A program made the position numbers and the translations under genes. The notes under the pieces were generated by a model. The model was not told the origin of the DNA. It searched no databases and saw nothing but the letters and a program-made list of their open reading frames with translations. A DNA stretch of 64,000 nucleotides, from positions 3,658,001-3,722,000 of the forward strand of contig NZ_LT671418.1 in assembly GCF_900130075.1 (NCBI RefSeq), in the 5' to 3' direction. This document shows, in pieces, positions 9,928 to 18,312 of the stretch. Source of the stretch: Herminiimonas arsenitoxidans (GTDB taxonomy: Bacteria; Pseudomonadota; Gammaproteobacteria; Burkholderiales; Burkholderiaceae_D). Each line of letters opens with the position of its first letter. Within the stretch, counting starts at the first letter, position 1.

Positions 9928-11562
9928 ATGACCACAATCACGATAGACGGCTTCACCCTGACAGCAGAGCAGGTAATTCAAGTTGCGCGCGCACAGAACG
10001 GTAGTTACGCCCAGGTTGCGTTGGCTGCTACTTCCCGCGCTGCCCTCAAAGAAAGCCGCGACTACATCGAATCGACCTGGATGCACGACGAAGCACCGAT
10101 GATGTACAGCTTCAACACCGGTGTAGGTTTGCTGAAAGACACCCGCATCAAGGTTGAACATATCGAATTGTTCCAGACCCAATTGATCAAGGCGCATTGC
10201 GCCGGCATCGGTGAACCGTTCTCGGAAGAAGTCAGCCGCGCCACCATGCTCTTGCGTGCCAATGCCTTCGCCAGCAATTACTCGGCACCACGGGTAGAAG
10301 TGGTTGATCGCCTGTTGGCCTTCATCAATGCAGGTATCCATCCCATCATGCCGCAAAAGGGTTCAGTTGGCGCTTCCGGCGATTTGGCCCCATTGTCCTA
10401 TCTGGCCGCAGCCATTGCCGGTTTCGACGAAGCAGAAGTGATGTACCAAGGTCAGCGCATGAGTGCACCACAAGCCATTACCAAATCCGGTGTAGGCCCA
10501 GTCAAGTTCGACCTGAAAGCTAAGGATGCATCCGCCCTGATCAACGGTTGTACCGCCTCGCTGGCAGTTGCTGTTCTGGTCGCACGGGACGCCCGTAATT
10601 TGCTGAGCGACGCCTGCCTGTCACTCGGTTTGACCTTGGAAGCCATGCGTGCAGAAATGGCCGCCTTCGATCACCGCATCCAGCAAGCCCGTCCACACGC
10701 CGGTCAAATCAAGACCGCCGCCATCATCCGCAAATTGCTGACGGGTTCCACCCGCACCACGCATGAAGCACGTGCCGTACAGTTCCCGGAAGAGTCACGC
10801 CGTACAGATATTCCCTACAGCGCCCGTATTCAAGACGTCTATTCATTGCGCTGCTCACCACAAGTCTACGGCCCGGTCTTCGATGCACTGGACTACATCG
10901 ACAACATCATTGACAAGGAAATCAACTCCGCTACCGACAATCCACTGATCTTTGGCAAAGAAGGTGGTGGCTTTGAAATCATTTCCGGCGGTAACTTCCA
11001 TGGCCAATACCTCGCACAAGCGATGGATTTGCTGGCGATGGCCATTACCGATCTAGGCAGCATCTGCGAACGCCGTGTGGCACGTCTGATCGATCCAACC
11101 TTGTCATGGGGCTTGCCACGTAACTTGATGAGTGGTGTCCGCGGCGTCAACACTGGCTATCCGGTGGTGCAATGTTCCTTGAGTTCACTGGTGATGGAAA
11201 ACCGTACGCTGTGCATGCCGGGCAGCGTGGACAGCATTCCGGCCAAAGGCAATAGCGAGGATCATGTCTCGAACTCGACCTGGTGCGCACGCAAGGCAGC
11301 GACGGTCGTCACCAATACGCAATACATCATCGGTGTGGAGATGTTGCTGGCAGCGCAAGCGCTGACGATGACGGAAGATTTATTGCCGGGCTTTGTGCTG
11401 GGACAAGGGACGCAGGCAGCGTATGACGAGATCCGCCAGCAGATTCCGGCTTGTCTGGACGGTGATCGCTGGTTCCACAACGATATCCAGATGGCGCATT
11501 CCTTTGTAACCAGTGGATCGGTGCGTGAGGCGGTGGTCAAGCAGATTGGTGAATTTGTCTGA
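9928..11562 (+). CDS. HAL/PAL-family aromatic amino acid ammonia-lyase
   Basis: An MIO-dependent lyase of 544 residues, somewhat longer than typical HutH (about 500-510). The self-cyclising tripeptide is Ala149-Ser150-Gly151 in GSVGASGDLAPL. Residues corresponding to histidine ammonia-lyase substrate contacts are present: Tyr60 (YSFNTGVG), His90 (IKAHCAGIG), QDVYSLRCSPQV, and a Glu in NSEDHVSN where PAL/TAL enzymes have Gln. This favours histidine or another imidazole-like substrate. The usual QEDHVSM is altered to SEDHVSN, so specificity may have shifted. No hutU, hutI or hutG is nearby; the neighbours are urate genes. Codon use is richer in GCC, TTC and ACC than in adjacent genes. RBS GAGGAAA lies 5 nt upstream. 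A strong terminator follows. Confidence 0.8.
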   Translation: MTTITIDGFTLTAEQVIQVARAQNGSYAQVALAATSRAALKESRDYIESTWMHDEAPMMYSFNTGVGLLKDTRIKVEHIELFQTQLIKAHCAGIGEPFSEEVSRATMLLRANAFASNYSAPRVEVVDRLLAFINAGIHPIMPQKGSVGASGDLAPLSYLAAAIAGFDEAEVMYQGQRMSAPQAITKSGVGPVKFDLKAKDASALINGCTASLAVAVLVARDARNLLSDACLSLGLTLEAMRAEMAAFDHRIQQARPHAGQIKTAAIIRKLLTGSTRTTHEARAVQFPEESRRTDIPYSARIQDVYSLRCSPQVYGPVFDALDYIDNIIDKEINSATDNPLIFGKEGGGFEIISGGNFHGQYLAQAMDLLAMAITDLGSICERRVARLIDPTLSWGLPRNLMSGVRGVNTGYPVVQCSLSSLVMENRTLCMPGSVDSIPAKGNSEDHVSNSTWCARKAATVVTNTQYIIGVEMLLAAQALTMTEDLLPGFVLGQGTQAAYDEIRQQIPACLDGDRWFHNDIQMAHSFVTSGSVREAVVKQIGEFV

Positions 11563-11616
11563 TTGTAGTTAGAAGGCGGAGCGATCATATCGATCGCTTT
11601 GTTTGCCGCCGAATAT

Positions 11617-11648
11617 AAAAAAGAGCCACGTTATCGTGGCTCTTTTTT
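11617..11648. terminator. rho-independent terminator after the ammonia-lyase gene
   Basis: A perfect 14-bp stem (11617-11630 with 11635-11648) with loop TTAT. It has an A-tract on one side and a T-tract on the other, so it can work on either strand. It closes the puuD-lyase transcript. Confidence 0.9.
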
Positions 11649-11710
11649 ATTGTCTTTAACATCTAAAAATCAAACGAAACATCATTTATTCATGCACGAA
11701 TCTAAATAAA

Positions 11711-11744
11711 AAACGCGCAACTTGTATAAACAAGCTGCGCGTTT
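11711..11744 (-). terminator. terminator downstream of the porin gene
   Basis: An inverted repeat (AAACGCGCA...TGCGCGTTT with inner CTTGT/ACAAG) followed on the minus strand by a T-rich run. It lies 40 bp past the porin stop. Confidence 0.8.
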
Positions 11745-11783
11745 GAAATGGGATTAGCTTGTTTGTATCAAGCTATTGAACCA

Positions 11784-12884
11784 TCAGAAGCGATGGCGCA
11801 GACCCAAGGCCAAACTGTTACCTACGGATTGCTCGGTAATCTTGTCGTACATATAGATCGCATACAGATCAGTGCGTTTCGACAGGTTGTAGTCGTAACC
11901 AACTGATGCGGTATTGCGTTTGAGTGCAGAGCCGATTGCCAGGCCATCACGCTTGGTATTAGCCCATGAAGCGAGTATCGCACCTTGGCCCAGCGGGATG
12001 CTGGTACCGAGTTGCAGAGTCTTGTCCTTGAAGTCTATGTCATGCGCAGTTTGGTTGTAGGTGGCAAACAGCTTGGCCACAGTGAAGTCGTAGCTACCAC
12101 CGACAAACCATGCTGTTTGGCGTGCTGCTGTCATGCCGCTTAGCAGTGGAACATTGGTCGCGGGTTGAACATTGTTCTGCGATTGCTCCAGAGGATTGTT
12201 GACTTTCACCTTTTGGTAGAACGCAGTCAGTGCCAGTGGACCATTGAAGTACAAGACGTTGGCACCGACGTTGTTTTTACCTGACTTGCCTGCTACTTCA
12301 CCAAACTGGTAATGGAAGTTGGCTTTCAGGCCGCCGATATCTGGCGTGGTATAGATGATTTCATTACTCCAACCGGTGTCGCCGGCTATCGTGTTGGTCC
12401 AGCCGGATGCATTGAACCAAGGTACATCCATGTGCAAGATCAGTGGCGACAGTTGGAATGAGTCGCCGAACGGATTGAACAAAATCGATGGCAAGAAGTT
12501 GGGCGCTAAATCGCGACCGAGAGAAATCGCACCAAAGTTTCCAACCAAGCCGACGTTGGCATCGCGGGAGAAGAATGTTTCATTGCCGTTGAAGCGGCCG
12601 GAAGCGCCGGTGTCAGCACGGAAGAAGGAAGTCAGATTGAATTTGGCTTTGAGTCCGCCACCGAGATCTTCGGTGCCTTTGAAGCCGAACCATGATGTGG
12701 TCAAGCCGCCGCTGTTGACGCTGTTGGTACGTCCTGTGTCGCCGCTGTATTTCATCGAACCGACATAGTTATCGACCAGACCCGTTACTTCGACTGATGA
12801 TTGTGCCATTGCCGGCAGCGCGACCGCTGCGCTGATGGCAATAACGAGTTGTAGTTTTTTGAACTTGTTTTTAGCTGGGTACAT
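11784..12884 (-). CDS. Gram-negative (Burkholderiales-type) outer-membrane porin
   Basis: A 366-residue trimeric beta-barrel porin. The signal peptide is clear (basic KNKFKKLQL, hydrophobic IAISAAVALP, cleavage after AMA), and the mature protein begins SSVEVTGLVDNYVG. Diagnostic segments are SWFGFKGTEDLGGGLKAKF, NVGLVGNFGAISLGRD and a final beta strand LALGLRHRF ending in the C-terminal Phe needed for BAM recognition. ATG 12884 is preceded by AGGAGA. It lies between the lyase and puuE and probably provides outer-membrane passage for purines or allantoin; that role is inferred from position only. Confidence 0.9.
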   Translation of the reverse strand: MYPAKNKFKKLQLVIAISAAVALPAMAQSSVEVTGLVDNYVGSMKYSGDTGRTNSVNSGGLTTSWFGFKGTEDLGGGLKAKFNLTSFFRADTGASGRFNGNETFFSRDANVGLVGNFGAISLGRDLAPNFLPSILFNPFGDSFQLSPLILHMDVPWFNASGWTNTIAGDTGWSNEIIYTTPDIGGLKANFHYQFGEVAGKSGKNNVGANVLYFNGPLALTAFYQKVKVNNPLEQSQNNVQPATNVPLLSGMTAARQTAWFVGGSYDFTVAKLFATYNQTAHDIDFKDKTLQLGTSIPLGQGAILASWANTKRDGLAIGSALKRNTASVGYDYNLSKRTDLYAIYMYDKITEQSVGNSLALGLRHRF

Positions 12885-13007
12885 CCCTGTCTCCTGATTT
12901 TTATATATAGAAAATATACTTCTGGTCACCTTCATCTGAAGAAACACACGTCTGTGTCTGAACAGCTATCCGTGGAACCGCCACGCCGGTACAAAAAACT
13001 TGAGAAA

Positions 13008-13958
13008 TTAGATGGAAAACGGATGGGTAGCGCGCCAATGGTTGGCGATATCAATACGACGCGTTATCCACACCTGATCATGTGCTTGCACGTAATCCAG
13101 AAAGCGGGCCAGAGCTGCCGCACGTCCAGGTCGACCGATTAGACGGCAATGCAGACCGACCGACAGCATCTTCGGCTGGTTCAATCCTTGTGGATCACCT
13201 TCGCGGTACAAGACGTCGAACGCATCTTTCAAATAGTCGAAAAATTGCGCGCCAGAGTTGAAGCCTTGCAGTGCGGCGAAGCGCATGTCGTTGGTATCTA
13301 GCGTGTAAGGAACGATCAGTTGTGGCGTCGTGACCGGCTTGCCGTTTGCATCGTGATGGGCAACTTGCTCCCAGTACGGCAGGTCGTCGGCATAGCTGTC
13401 TGCGTCATAGGTAAAACCACCTTGTTCCATTACCAGTCTGCGCGTGTTGGGAGAATCTCGACCGGTGTACCAACCCAGCGGCGCACTACCAGTCAGTTCG
13501 CGAATGATGGAAACAGCTTCGGCTATATGTTTGCGTTCGGTTGCTTCATCGATGTTTTGATAGCTGATCCAGCGCAAACCATGCGCCGCGATTTCATGAC
13601 CGAGTTCACGGAAGGCGGCGACGGCTTCAGGATTGCGTTGCAAGGCGCGGGCTACGCCGAAAATGGTCAACGGTATCTTGCGTTCTTCAAACATGCGTAG
13701 CAGTCGCCACAGACCGGCACGGGAACCGTATTCATAAAGCGATTCCATACTCATGTGGCGCGCCGGGAAACTTTGTGCGCCTATGATTTCGGAAAGAAAG
13801 GTTTCTGAACCGGCATCGCCGTCGAGTACAGAGTTTTCTGCGCCTTCTTCGTAATTCAGGACAAATTGCAAAGCGATGCGGGAGTGTCCAGGCCATAGGG
13901 CATGCGGCGGCTTGCGGCCGTAACCGATTAGATCGCGGGGGTAAGATTGCTTGCTCAT
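13008..13958 (-). CDS. puuE: allantoinase PuuE (polysaccharide-deacetylase fold)
   Basis: A 316-residue metal-independent allantoinase, hydrolysing allantoin to allantoate. The NodB/polysaccharide deacetylase-like fold is visible with family motifs RDLIGYGRKPPHALWPG, ALQFVLNYEEGAENSVLDGD, YEYGSRAGLWRLLRMFEER, GHEIAAHGLRW and GWYTGRDSPNTRRLV. Length and motifs match PuuE, not the metal-dependent AllB. It is divergent from hiuH, and together with PuuD, HiuH and the UraD-AllC fusion it completes urate-to-ureidoglycolate. The porin gene follows downstream in the other direction of reading order but on the same strand, leaving 123 bp between. Confidence 0.93.
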   Translation of the reverse strand: MSKQSYPRDLIGYGRKPPHALWPGHSRIALQFVLNYEEGAENSVLDGDAGSETFLSEIIGAQSFPARHMSMESLYEYGSRAGLWRLLRMFEERKIPLTIFGVARALQRNPEAVAAFRELGHEIAAHGLRWISYQNIDEATERKHIAEAVSIIRELTGSAPLGWYTGRDSPNTRRLVMEQGGFTYDADSYADDLPYWEQVAHHDANGKPVTTPQLIVPYTLDTNDMRFAALQGFNSGAQFFDYLKDAFDVLYREGDPQGLNQPKMLSVGLHCRLIGRPGRAAALARFLDYVQAHDQVWITRRIDIANHWRATHPFSI

Positions 13959-14053
13959 GTCTCCAGCCTTTGTCGTGATGACGCGTGATGCGGCTTTATG
14001 TGTATTTGCATTGAATTATGTCTGCTGAAGTGATGATTGATATAAGGTGAATC

Positions 14054-14085
14054 GTATATAGATCAAAGGTTAGCGGTATATGATC
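14054..14085. promoter_or_regulatory. candidate operator, direct repeat in puuE/hiuH promoter
   Basis: GTATATAGATC at 14054-14064 and GTATATGATC at 14076-14085 repeat with a 22-bp period, about two helical turns, between the divergent puuE and hiuH genes. This would suit a LysR-type tetramer. Binding by the purine LysR protein is inference. Confidence 0.35.
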
Positions 14086-14132
14086 TGCGCCAGAGACCAA
14101 GAGTAATGCGGCACTGAAAAATAGGGGGAATG

Positions 14133-14486
14133 ATGGGAAAACTAAGTACACATGTGTTGGATATTACGCAGGGAAAACCTGGTGCAGGCGTCAAAGTAGC
14201 GCTGTATGCCGTCAACGATACTGGCAAGAAACTACTCAAGAACGCGACTACCAATCAGGATGGTCGCTGCGATACGCCCTTGTTGCAAGGCGATGAAATG
14301 CAGGCTGGGCGCTATGAACTGGTATTTGCCGCCGGCGATTATTTTGCCGGGCAGGGGGTGGATTTGCCATCGCCGAGATTTGTTGATGAAGTTGTGCTGG
14401 CCTTCGGCATTGCAGATGCAACGCAGAATTATCACGTACCTTTGGTGGTGTCGCCCTGGTCATATTCGACTTACCGAGGTAGCTGA
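14133..14486 (+). CDS. hiuH: 5-hydroxyisourate hydrolase (transthyretin-like)
   Basis: A 117-residue HIU hydrolase that opens 5-hydroxyisourate to OHCU, the step between PuuD and UraD. The N-terminal LSTHVLD (catalytic His), central GRCDTPLL and C-terminal tetrapeptide YRGS are the hallmark of the family. No signal peptide, so cytoplasmic. Two ATGs stand in tandem at 14130 and 14133; the AGGGGGA ribosome site abuts the first, so the second has better spacing. A terminator follows within 30 bp. Confidence 0.95.
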   Translation: MGKLSTHVLDITQGKPGAGVKVALYAVNDTGKKLLKNATTNQDGRCDTPLLQGDEMQAGRYELVFAAGDYFAGQGVDLPSPRFVDEVVLAFGIADATQNYHVPLVVSPWSYSTYRGS

Positions 14487-14515
14487 ATATCTCGCTTAGC
14501 CACGGTGATAACAAC

Positions 14516-14552
14516 AACGCCCCTACTTACGTAAGTAAATAGGGGCGTTTTT
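14516..14552 (+). terminator. rho-independent terminator after hiuH
   Basis: Stem AACGCCCCTACTTAC against GTAAGTA(aa)TAGGGGCGTT with a two-base bulge, followed by TTTTT. It shares its CCTACTTAC/GTAAGTA core with the terminator after ohr. Confidence 0.85.
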
Positions 14553-14570
14553 CTAAGTGCAGCTCGTCAT

Positions 14571-16094
14571 TCAAAGCCGGTTAGACGCGGCTTTACGGTT
14601 AGTCCACCAGACAATGCCTGCAGTAACAAGCAACAACAATGTGGCTGTCGCCATAACAGCTACGAATGCACCATCGAATGAAGTGCGAGCAGCAGCATTG
14701 ACCATCTGCGCCATATCCGGCGTCAGGTCTTTACTCACGATGAGCGCTTCATCCAGACTGTCCCAGGTGATGTCTGGCAAGGCCATGCTGTCGGGTAATA
14801 CCAGTCGGCTTGCATACACCAGGGACAAGATGCTGCCCATGAGCGTGACACCGACGACACTACCCAATTCGTAAGAAACTTCCTCGATAGACGCGGCCAT
14901 ACCGGCACGGTCAGTAGGCGCGCTTTGCATAATCGTGCTGGATGCCGCCGTCATGGCCGCACCGATACCAGCGCCGAGCACGATCAAGCATGCGATCTGT
15001 ATGGCAGTTGCTGCATCATGCAGAAACAAATATGCACCCATGCCCAGTCCAGATATCAGCAGTGAAAGCGACAAGACAAAAGCACTACCCAGACGCGGCA
15101 ATATACGCCCCGTCAGTGGGCCGGCCGCGAAGGCTGCAAGCGAGAGCGGGAGTATGAAAATACCCGCTTCCAGCGGTGACATGTCGAGCACTAATTGCAA
15201 ACGCTGAGTAAATACCAGCTCCATCCCCAAGAGTGCAGCAGCAGAGACGATTGCTGCGGCTACGGAGGATGAAAACATCGTATTTCTGAAAAGAGAAAAG
15301 TCGATGAGCGGATGCAAACTACGCTGCTGGCGTCTCACGAAAATGGCGAGAAATACGATACCGATCAACAGCGCAACAACAGCGATTGCCCAGGAAGGTT
15401 CACGCTTGCCGATTTCCTTGAGGGCATACGTTACGCCGACCAGGCCAGCCATGATCTGCAAGGAGCCTACAAAATCCCAAGGACGTGTCTTGTTCGCTTG
15501 TCCTTTCGGTATATACATCCATGCCAACGGTATTGCCACCAGTACGATAGGCACGTTGATGAGGAATACAGAACCCCACCAGAAGTATTCAAGCAACAGT
15601 CCACCGACGACAGGTCCCAGCGCGGCACCGCCAAATGCGACTGCTGCCCAGATACCAATCGCGACAGAGCGTTCGTTTTCATCGGTAAAGGTTAAGCGAA
15701 TGATGGATAGCGTTGCCGGCATCATCATTGCTGCACCAACAGCCAGTAGTGCACGCGATGCAATCAATGCGCCGGATGTTGGTGAATAGGCCGCGCACAA
15801 AGAGGCGATACAGAAGATCACAAGGCCAGCAATAAACAGAGACTTGTGTCCCAGCCTGTCGCCCAGCGTCCCCATTCCCAATAACAGTCCGGAAACGATC
15901 AAGGCATAAATGTTGACGATCCACAGCTTGGCAGAAGCCGATGCAGACAGATCGGCTGTCAGACGTGGCAGTGCCGTATACAGCACCGTCATATCGACGA
16001 CGATCAGCAGTAGCGCGATGGAAACGATGGCCAATACCAGCCACCGACTGGAGGAAGGGATGGCAGGAGAGTGTGTCAGTGCGTGCTTATTCAT
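14571..16094 (-). CDS. MFS drug exporter (DHA2, SmvA/QacA-like, 14 TM)
   Basis: A 507-residue major facilitator with about 14 membrane helices. Motif D1 (IVVDMTVLYTALPRLTADL), motif A (GTLGDRLGHKSLF) and motif C (AVAFGGAALGPVVGGLLLE) identify the DHA2 drug:H+ antiporter family. The closest named types by pattern are SmvA/QacA exporters of quaternary cations and dyes. Its start overlaps the end of the upstream GNAT gene by 8 bases, so they form one operon. The divergent LysR gene (16727) probably regulates both. Confidence 0.9.
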   Translation of the reverse strand: MNKHALTHSPAIPSSSRWLVLAIVSIALLLIVVDMTVLYTALPRLTADLSASASAKLWIVNIYALIVSGLLLGMGTLGDRLGHKSLFIAGLVIFCIASLCAAYSPTSGALIASRALLAVGAAMMMPATLSIIRLTFTDENERSVAIGIWAAVAFGGAALGPVVGGLLLEYFWWGSVFLINVPIVLVAIPLAWMYIPKGQANKTRPWDFVGSLQIMAGLVGVTYALKEIGKREPSWAIAVVALLIGIVFLAIFVRRQQRSLHPLIDFSLFRNTMFSSSVAAAIVSAAALLGMELVFTQRLQLVLDMSPLEAGIFILPLSLAAFAAGPLTGRILPRLGSAFVLSLSLLISGLGMGAYLFLHDAATAIQIACLIVLGAGIGAAMTAASSTIMQSAPTDRAGMAASIEEVSYELGSVVGVTLMGSILSLVYASRLVLPDSMALPDITWDSLDEALIVSKDLTPDMAQMVNAAARTSFDGAFVAVMATATLLLLVTAGIVWWTNRKAASNRL

Positions 16095-16623
16095 GGCTGA
16101 GCTCCTTCATCATCACGACGGATACGGTTTGAAAACCATGCGTCTTGAAAAACCGATGGGCGGCATGATTCTCTACGCCGCTTTCAAGGAACAGGCGTTT
16201 GATGCCGCGTGCCAGCATTTGCTGTTCTACCCATACGATCAATTGATGGCCTAGACCTGCACCGCGATAGTCCGGGTGCACGATCAGATCGTCCAGCGAG
16301 GCATAAGGAGTGGACGCATCTTGATTGCCAATAGAAACAAGCGCCATCCCGGCGATCACGCCGTCGATGTCTGCAACCGCGATCAAGCTGTCTGCACTTG
16401 ATGGGTTTTGTGCGAGGGTTATTTTGAACTCTTCACGTAGCGTTGCAGCAAGATCGCCACGCCAGCGGGTAGGCGTTTCTGCACGCGGGCCTTGCAGCTC
16501 CGAGTGTGAGATGTATTCTGTGCGTGCATTCATCACGAAGAGCTGGGTAAGCGCCTCGATCTTTGCCGCGTCTGTACACCAGCTTATGGTGACAGTTTTT
16601 GGAGAAATGGATTTTTGGTTCAT
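16087..16623 (-). CDS. GNAT-family N-acetyltransferase
   Basis: A 178-residue acetyl-CoA-dependent acetyltransferase. The acetyl-CoA binding motif A is present as LIVHPDYRGAGLGHQLIVWV, followed by FLESGVENHAAHRFFKTHGF, which is typical of GNAT motif B. The substrate is unknown. Co-transcription with an MFS exporter suggests a paired detoxification or export function in which a small molecule may be acetylated and exported; this is inference. The gene is headed by a divergent LysR gene 104 bp away. Confidence 0.88.
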   Translation of the reverse strand: MNQKSISPKTVTISWCTDAAKIEALTQLFVMNARTEYISHSELQGPRAETPTRWRGDLAATLREEFKITLAQNPSSADSLIAVADIDGVIAGMALVSIGNQDASTPYASLDDLIVHPDYRGAGLGHQLIVWVEQQMLARGIKRLFLESGVENHAAHRFFKTHGFQTVSVVMMKELSHE

Positions 16624-16726
16624 GACTATTTTGGTTCTAAAAAGAGCCTATTTGTTGTGTAACGGTGACTATCATCCATCAATATTAGATTTGGACAAAG
16701 TTAAGTACCATCTATAAAATAGATGG

Positions 16727-17602
16727 ATGGAATGGACTATTGATCGTATGAAGCAATTTGTCGCGACTGCAGAGGCAGGATCTATCTCTGCGGCTGCGCG
16801 TCGCTTGGGTAAAGCGCAATCCGCTGTCAGTACAGCGATAGGCTTGCTGGAAGCAGATCTTGGCTTCGAGTTATTTGATCGCTCCCGACGCAATGTGCAA
16901 CTGACGCCAGCCGGCGAAGTGATGCTGCTGGAAGCGCGGGAGTTATTACGCCAGGCGGAAGGATTGGATCAGCGCGCGTTATCACTCGCGGCAGGACAGC
17001 AGGCCAAGCTGTCATTGGCATTGGATGAGGCCTTGCCTTATCTTGCTGTCGGTGCGCTGGTAAAGGAAATATCCGAACATTTCCCCTCACTAGAATTAAC
17101 CCTGCTTAACGGAACCGCAACCGAGGTTGCCGAGTATGTGGAAAAGCAGCGCGCAAGCGTAGCCTTTCATTTCGACCGCGGGCCAAGTTCGCTCTCATTT
17201 GCGCAAAAGCATATTGGCAGCGTGCCGCAAGGAATCTTTGTTGGGCGAGGGCATCCGCTCACAAAAATCAAAAAAATTACACAAAGAGATCTCGCCAAGC
17301 ATCGCCAATTGTTGATGCACATGGATGACTTTTCCGATCCTGCACTCAGTCCTTCTGTTTGGCACTCAGATAGTTTTTACAGTATTGCCGGCATGGCAGC
17401 CGATAGAATCGGCTGGGCCATACTTCCCTTGAATATTGCCGAGTACGAAGAATATCGATTGCAGTTACAAGAGCTTCCTTGTGAGGAATTTACGCTGCCG
17501 GTACTGTCGGTCCGCATGCTTTGGTTGCAAGGACATCGACCGGACGCCACAACACAGTGGGTGCAAAAACGTTTGGCAGAATTGCTGCATACTGTGCTTT
17601 GA
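16727..17602 (+). CDS. LysR-family regulator
   Basis: A 291-residue LysR-type regulator with a standard N-terminal helix-turn-helix (MKQFVATAEAGSISAAARRL, KAQSAVSTAIGLLEADLGFELFDRS) and an effector domain. It is divergent from the GNAT-MFS operon and most likely regulates it. ATG 16727 is used; ATG 16723 is out of frame. An AT-rich CTATAAAATAGATGG stretch just upstream is promoter-like. Confidence 0.88.
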   Translation: MEWTIDRMKQFVATAEAGSISAAARRLGKAQSAVSTAIGLLEADLGFELFDRSRRNVQLTPAGEVMLLEARELLRQAEGLDQRALSLAAGQQAKLSLALDEALPYLAVGALVKEISEHFPSLELTLLNGTATEVAEYVEKQRASVAFHFDRGPSSLSFAQKHIGSVPQGIFVGRGHPLTKIKKITQRDLAKHRQLLMHMDDFSDPALSPSVWHSDSFYSIAGMAADRIGWAILPLNIAEYEEYRLQLQELPCEEFTLPVLSVRMLWLQGHRPDATTQWVQKRLAELLHTVL

Positions 17603-17806
17603 ATTTATATCGCCAGCATGTGTCTATGCCTTGCGTATCAAATTTCCAACATGTAACAAGTGAGTTAATGAGGCATCAATTAATCGATAGAATTTGTCGA
17701 TAGTTGGCGTGTTATTGAATAGTCGTTATGTTCGCTCCGGTAAGCAGTGAGCCGGTCAAAACAAATCGCTGAATTTTTTGAATGAATCCATTTCAGGAGA
17801 ATAACG

Positions 17807-18232
17807 ATGTCGATCGATAAAGTCCTTTACCGTGCTCACGCAACTGCAACTGGCGGTCGTGATGGTCGTGCTGTCTCATCCGATGGCGTGTTGGATGTCA
17901 AGCTGGGCACACCGAAAGAACTCGGTGGCGCAGGCGGTGCAGTTACCAATCCGGAGCAACTATTCGCCGCTGGTTATTCCGCCTGTTTTCTCGGGGCAAT
18001 GAAATTTGTCTCTGCACGTGAAAAAATCACATTTCCACAAGATGCAACCGTGCAAGGCAATGTCGGCATCGGTCAAATTCCAACCGGCTTTGGTATTGAA
18101 GTTGAGCTGGAGATATCACTTCCCGGCCTGGACCGAAAAGTAGCAGAAGCATTGATTGAAAAAGCGCACGTTGTTTGCCCATATTCAAACGCAACTCGCG
18201 GCAATATCGACGTCACCTTGACTTTGGTCTGA
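17807..18232 (+). CDS. ohr: organic hydroperoxide resistance protein Ohr
   Basis: A 141-residue thiol peroxidase of the Ohr/OsmC family that reduces organic hydroperoxides with lipoyl thiols. Peroxidatic Cys60 ([12 protein letters not shown]) and resolving Cys124 ([13 protein letters not shown]) are both present, with the Ohr-type N-terminus ([17 protein letters not shown]). Length matches Ohr. No ohrR lies next to it. A strong RBS (CAGGAGAA) precedes ATG and a perfect terminator follows, so it is a single-gene transcript. Confidence 0.95.
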   Translation: MSIDKVLYRAHATATGGRDGRAVSSDGVLDVKLGTPKELGGAGGAVTNPEQLFAAGYSACFLGAMKFVSAREKITFPQDATVQGNVGIGQIPTGFGIEVELEISLPGLDRKVAEALIEKAHVVCPYSNATRGNIDVTLTLV

Positions 18233-18235
18233 TCA

Positions 18236-18277
18236 AAAGCACGCTCCTACTTACATGCGTAAGTAGGAGCGTGCTTT
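18236..18277 (+). terminator. rho-independent terminator after ohr
   Basis: A perfect 19-bp inverted repeat (18236-18254 with 18259-18277) and loop ATGC, ending in TTT. Because of its symmetry it may also stop transcripts from the other strand. Confidence 0.85.
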
Positions 18278-18312
18278 AAGCGCGAGTTCTTTTGCGATAC
18301 AAATCAACTGTA

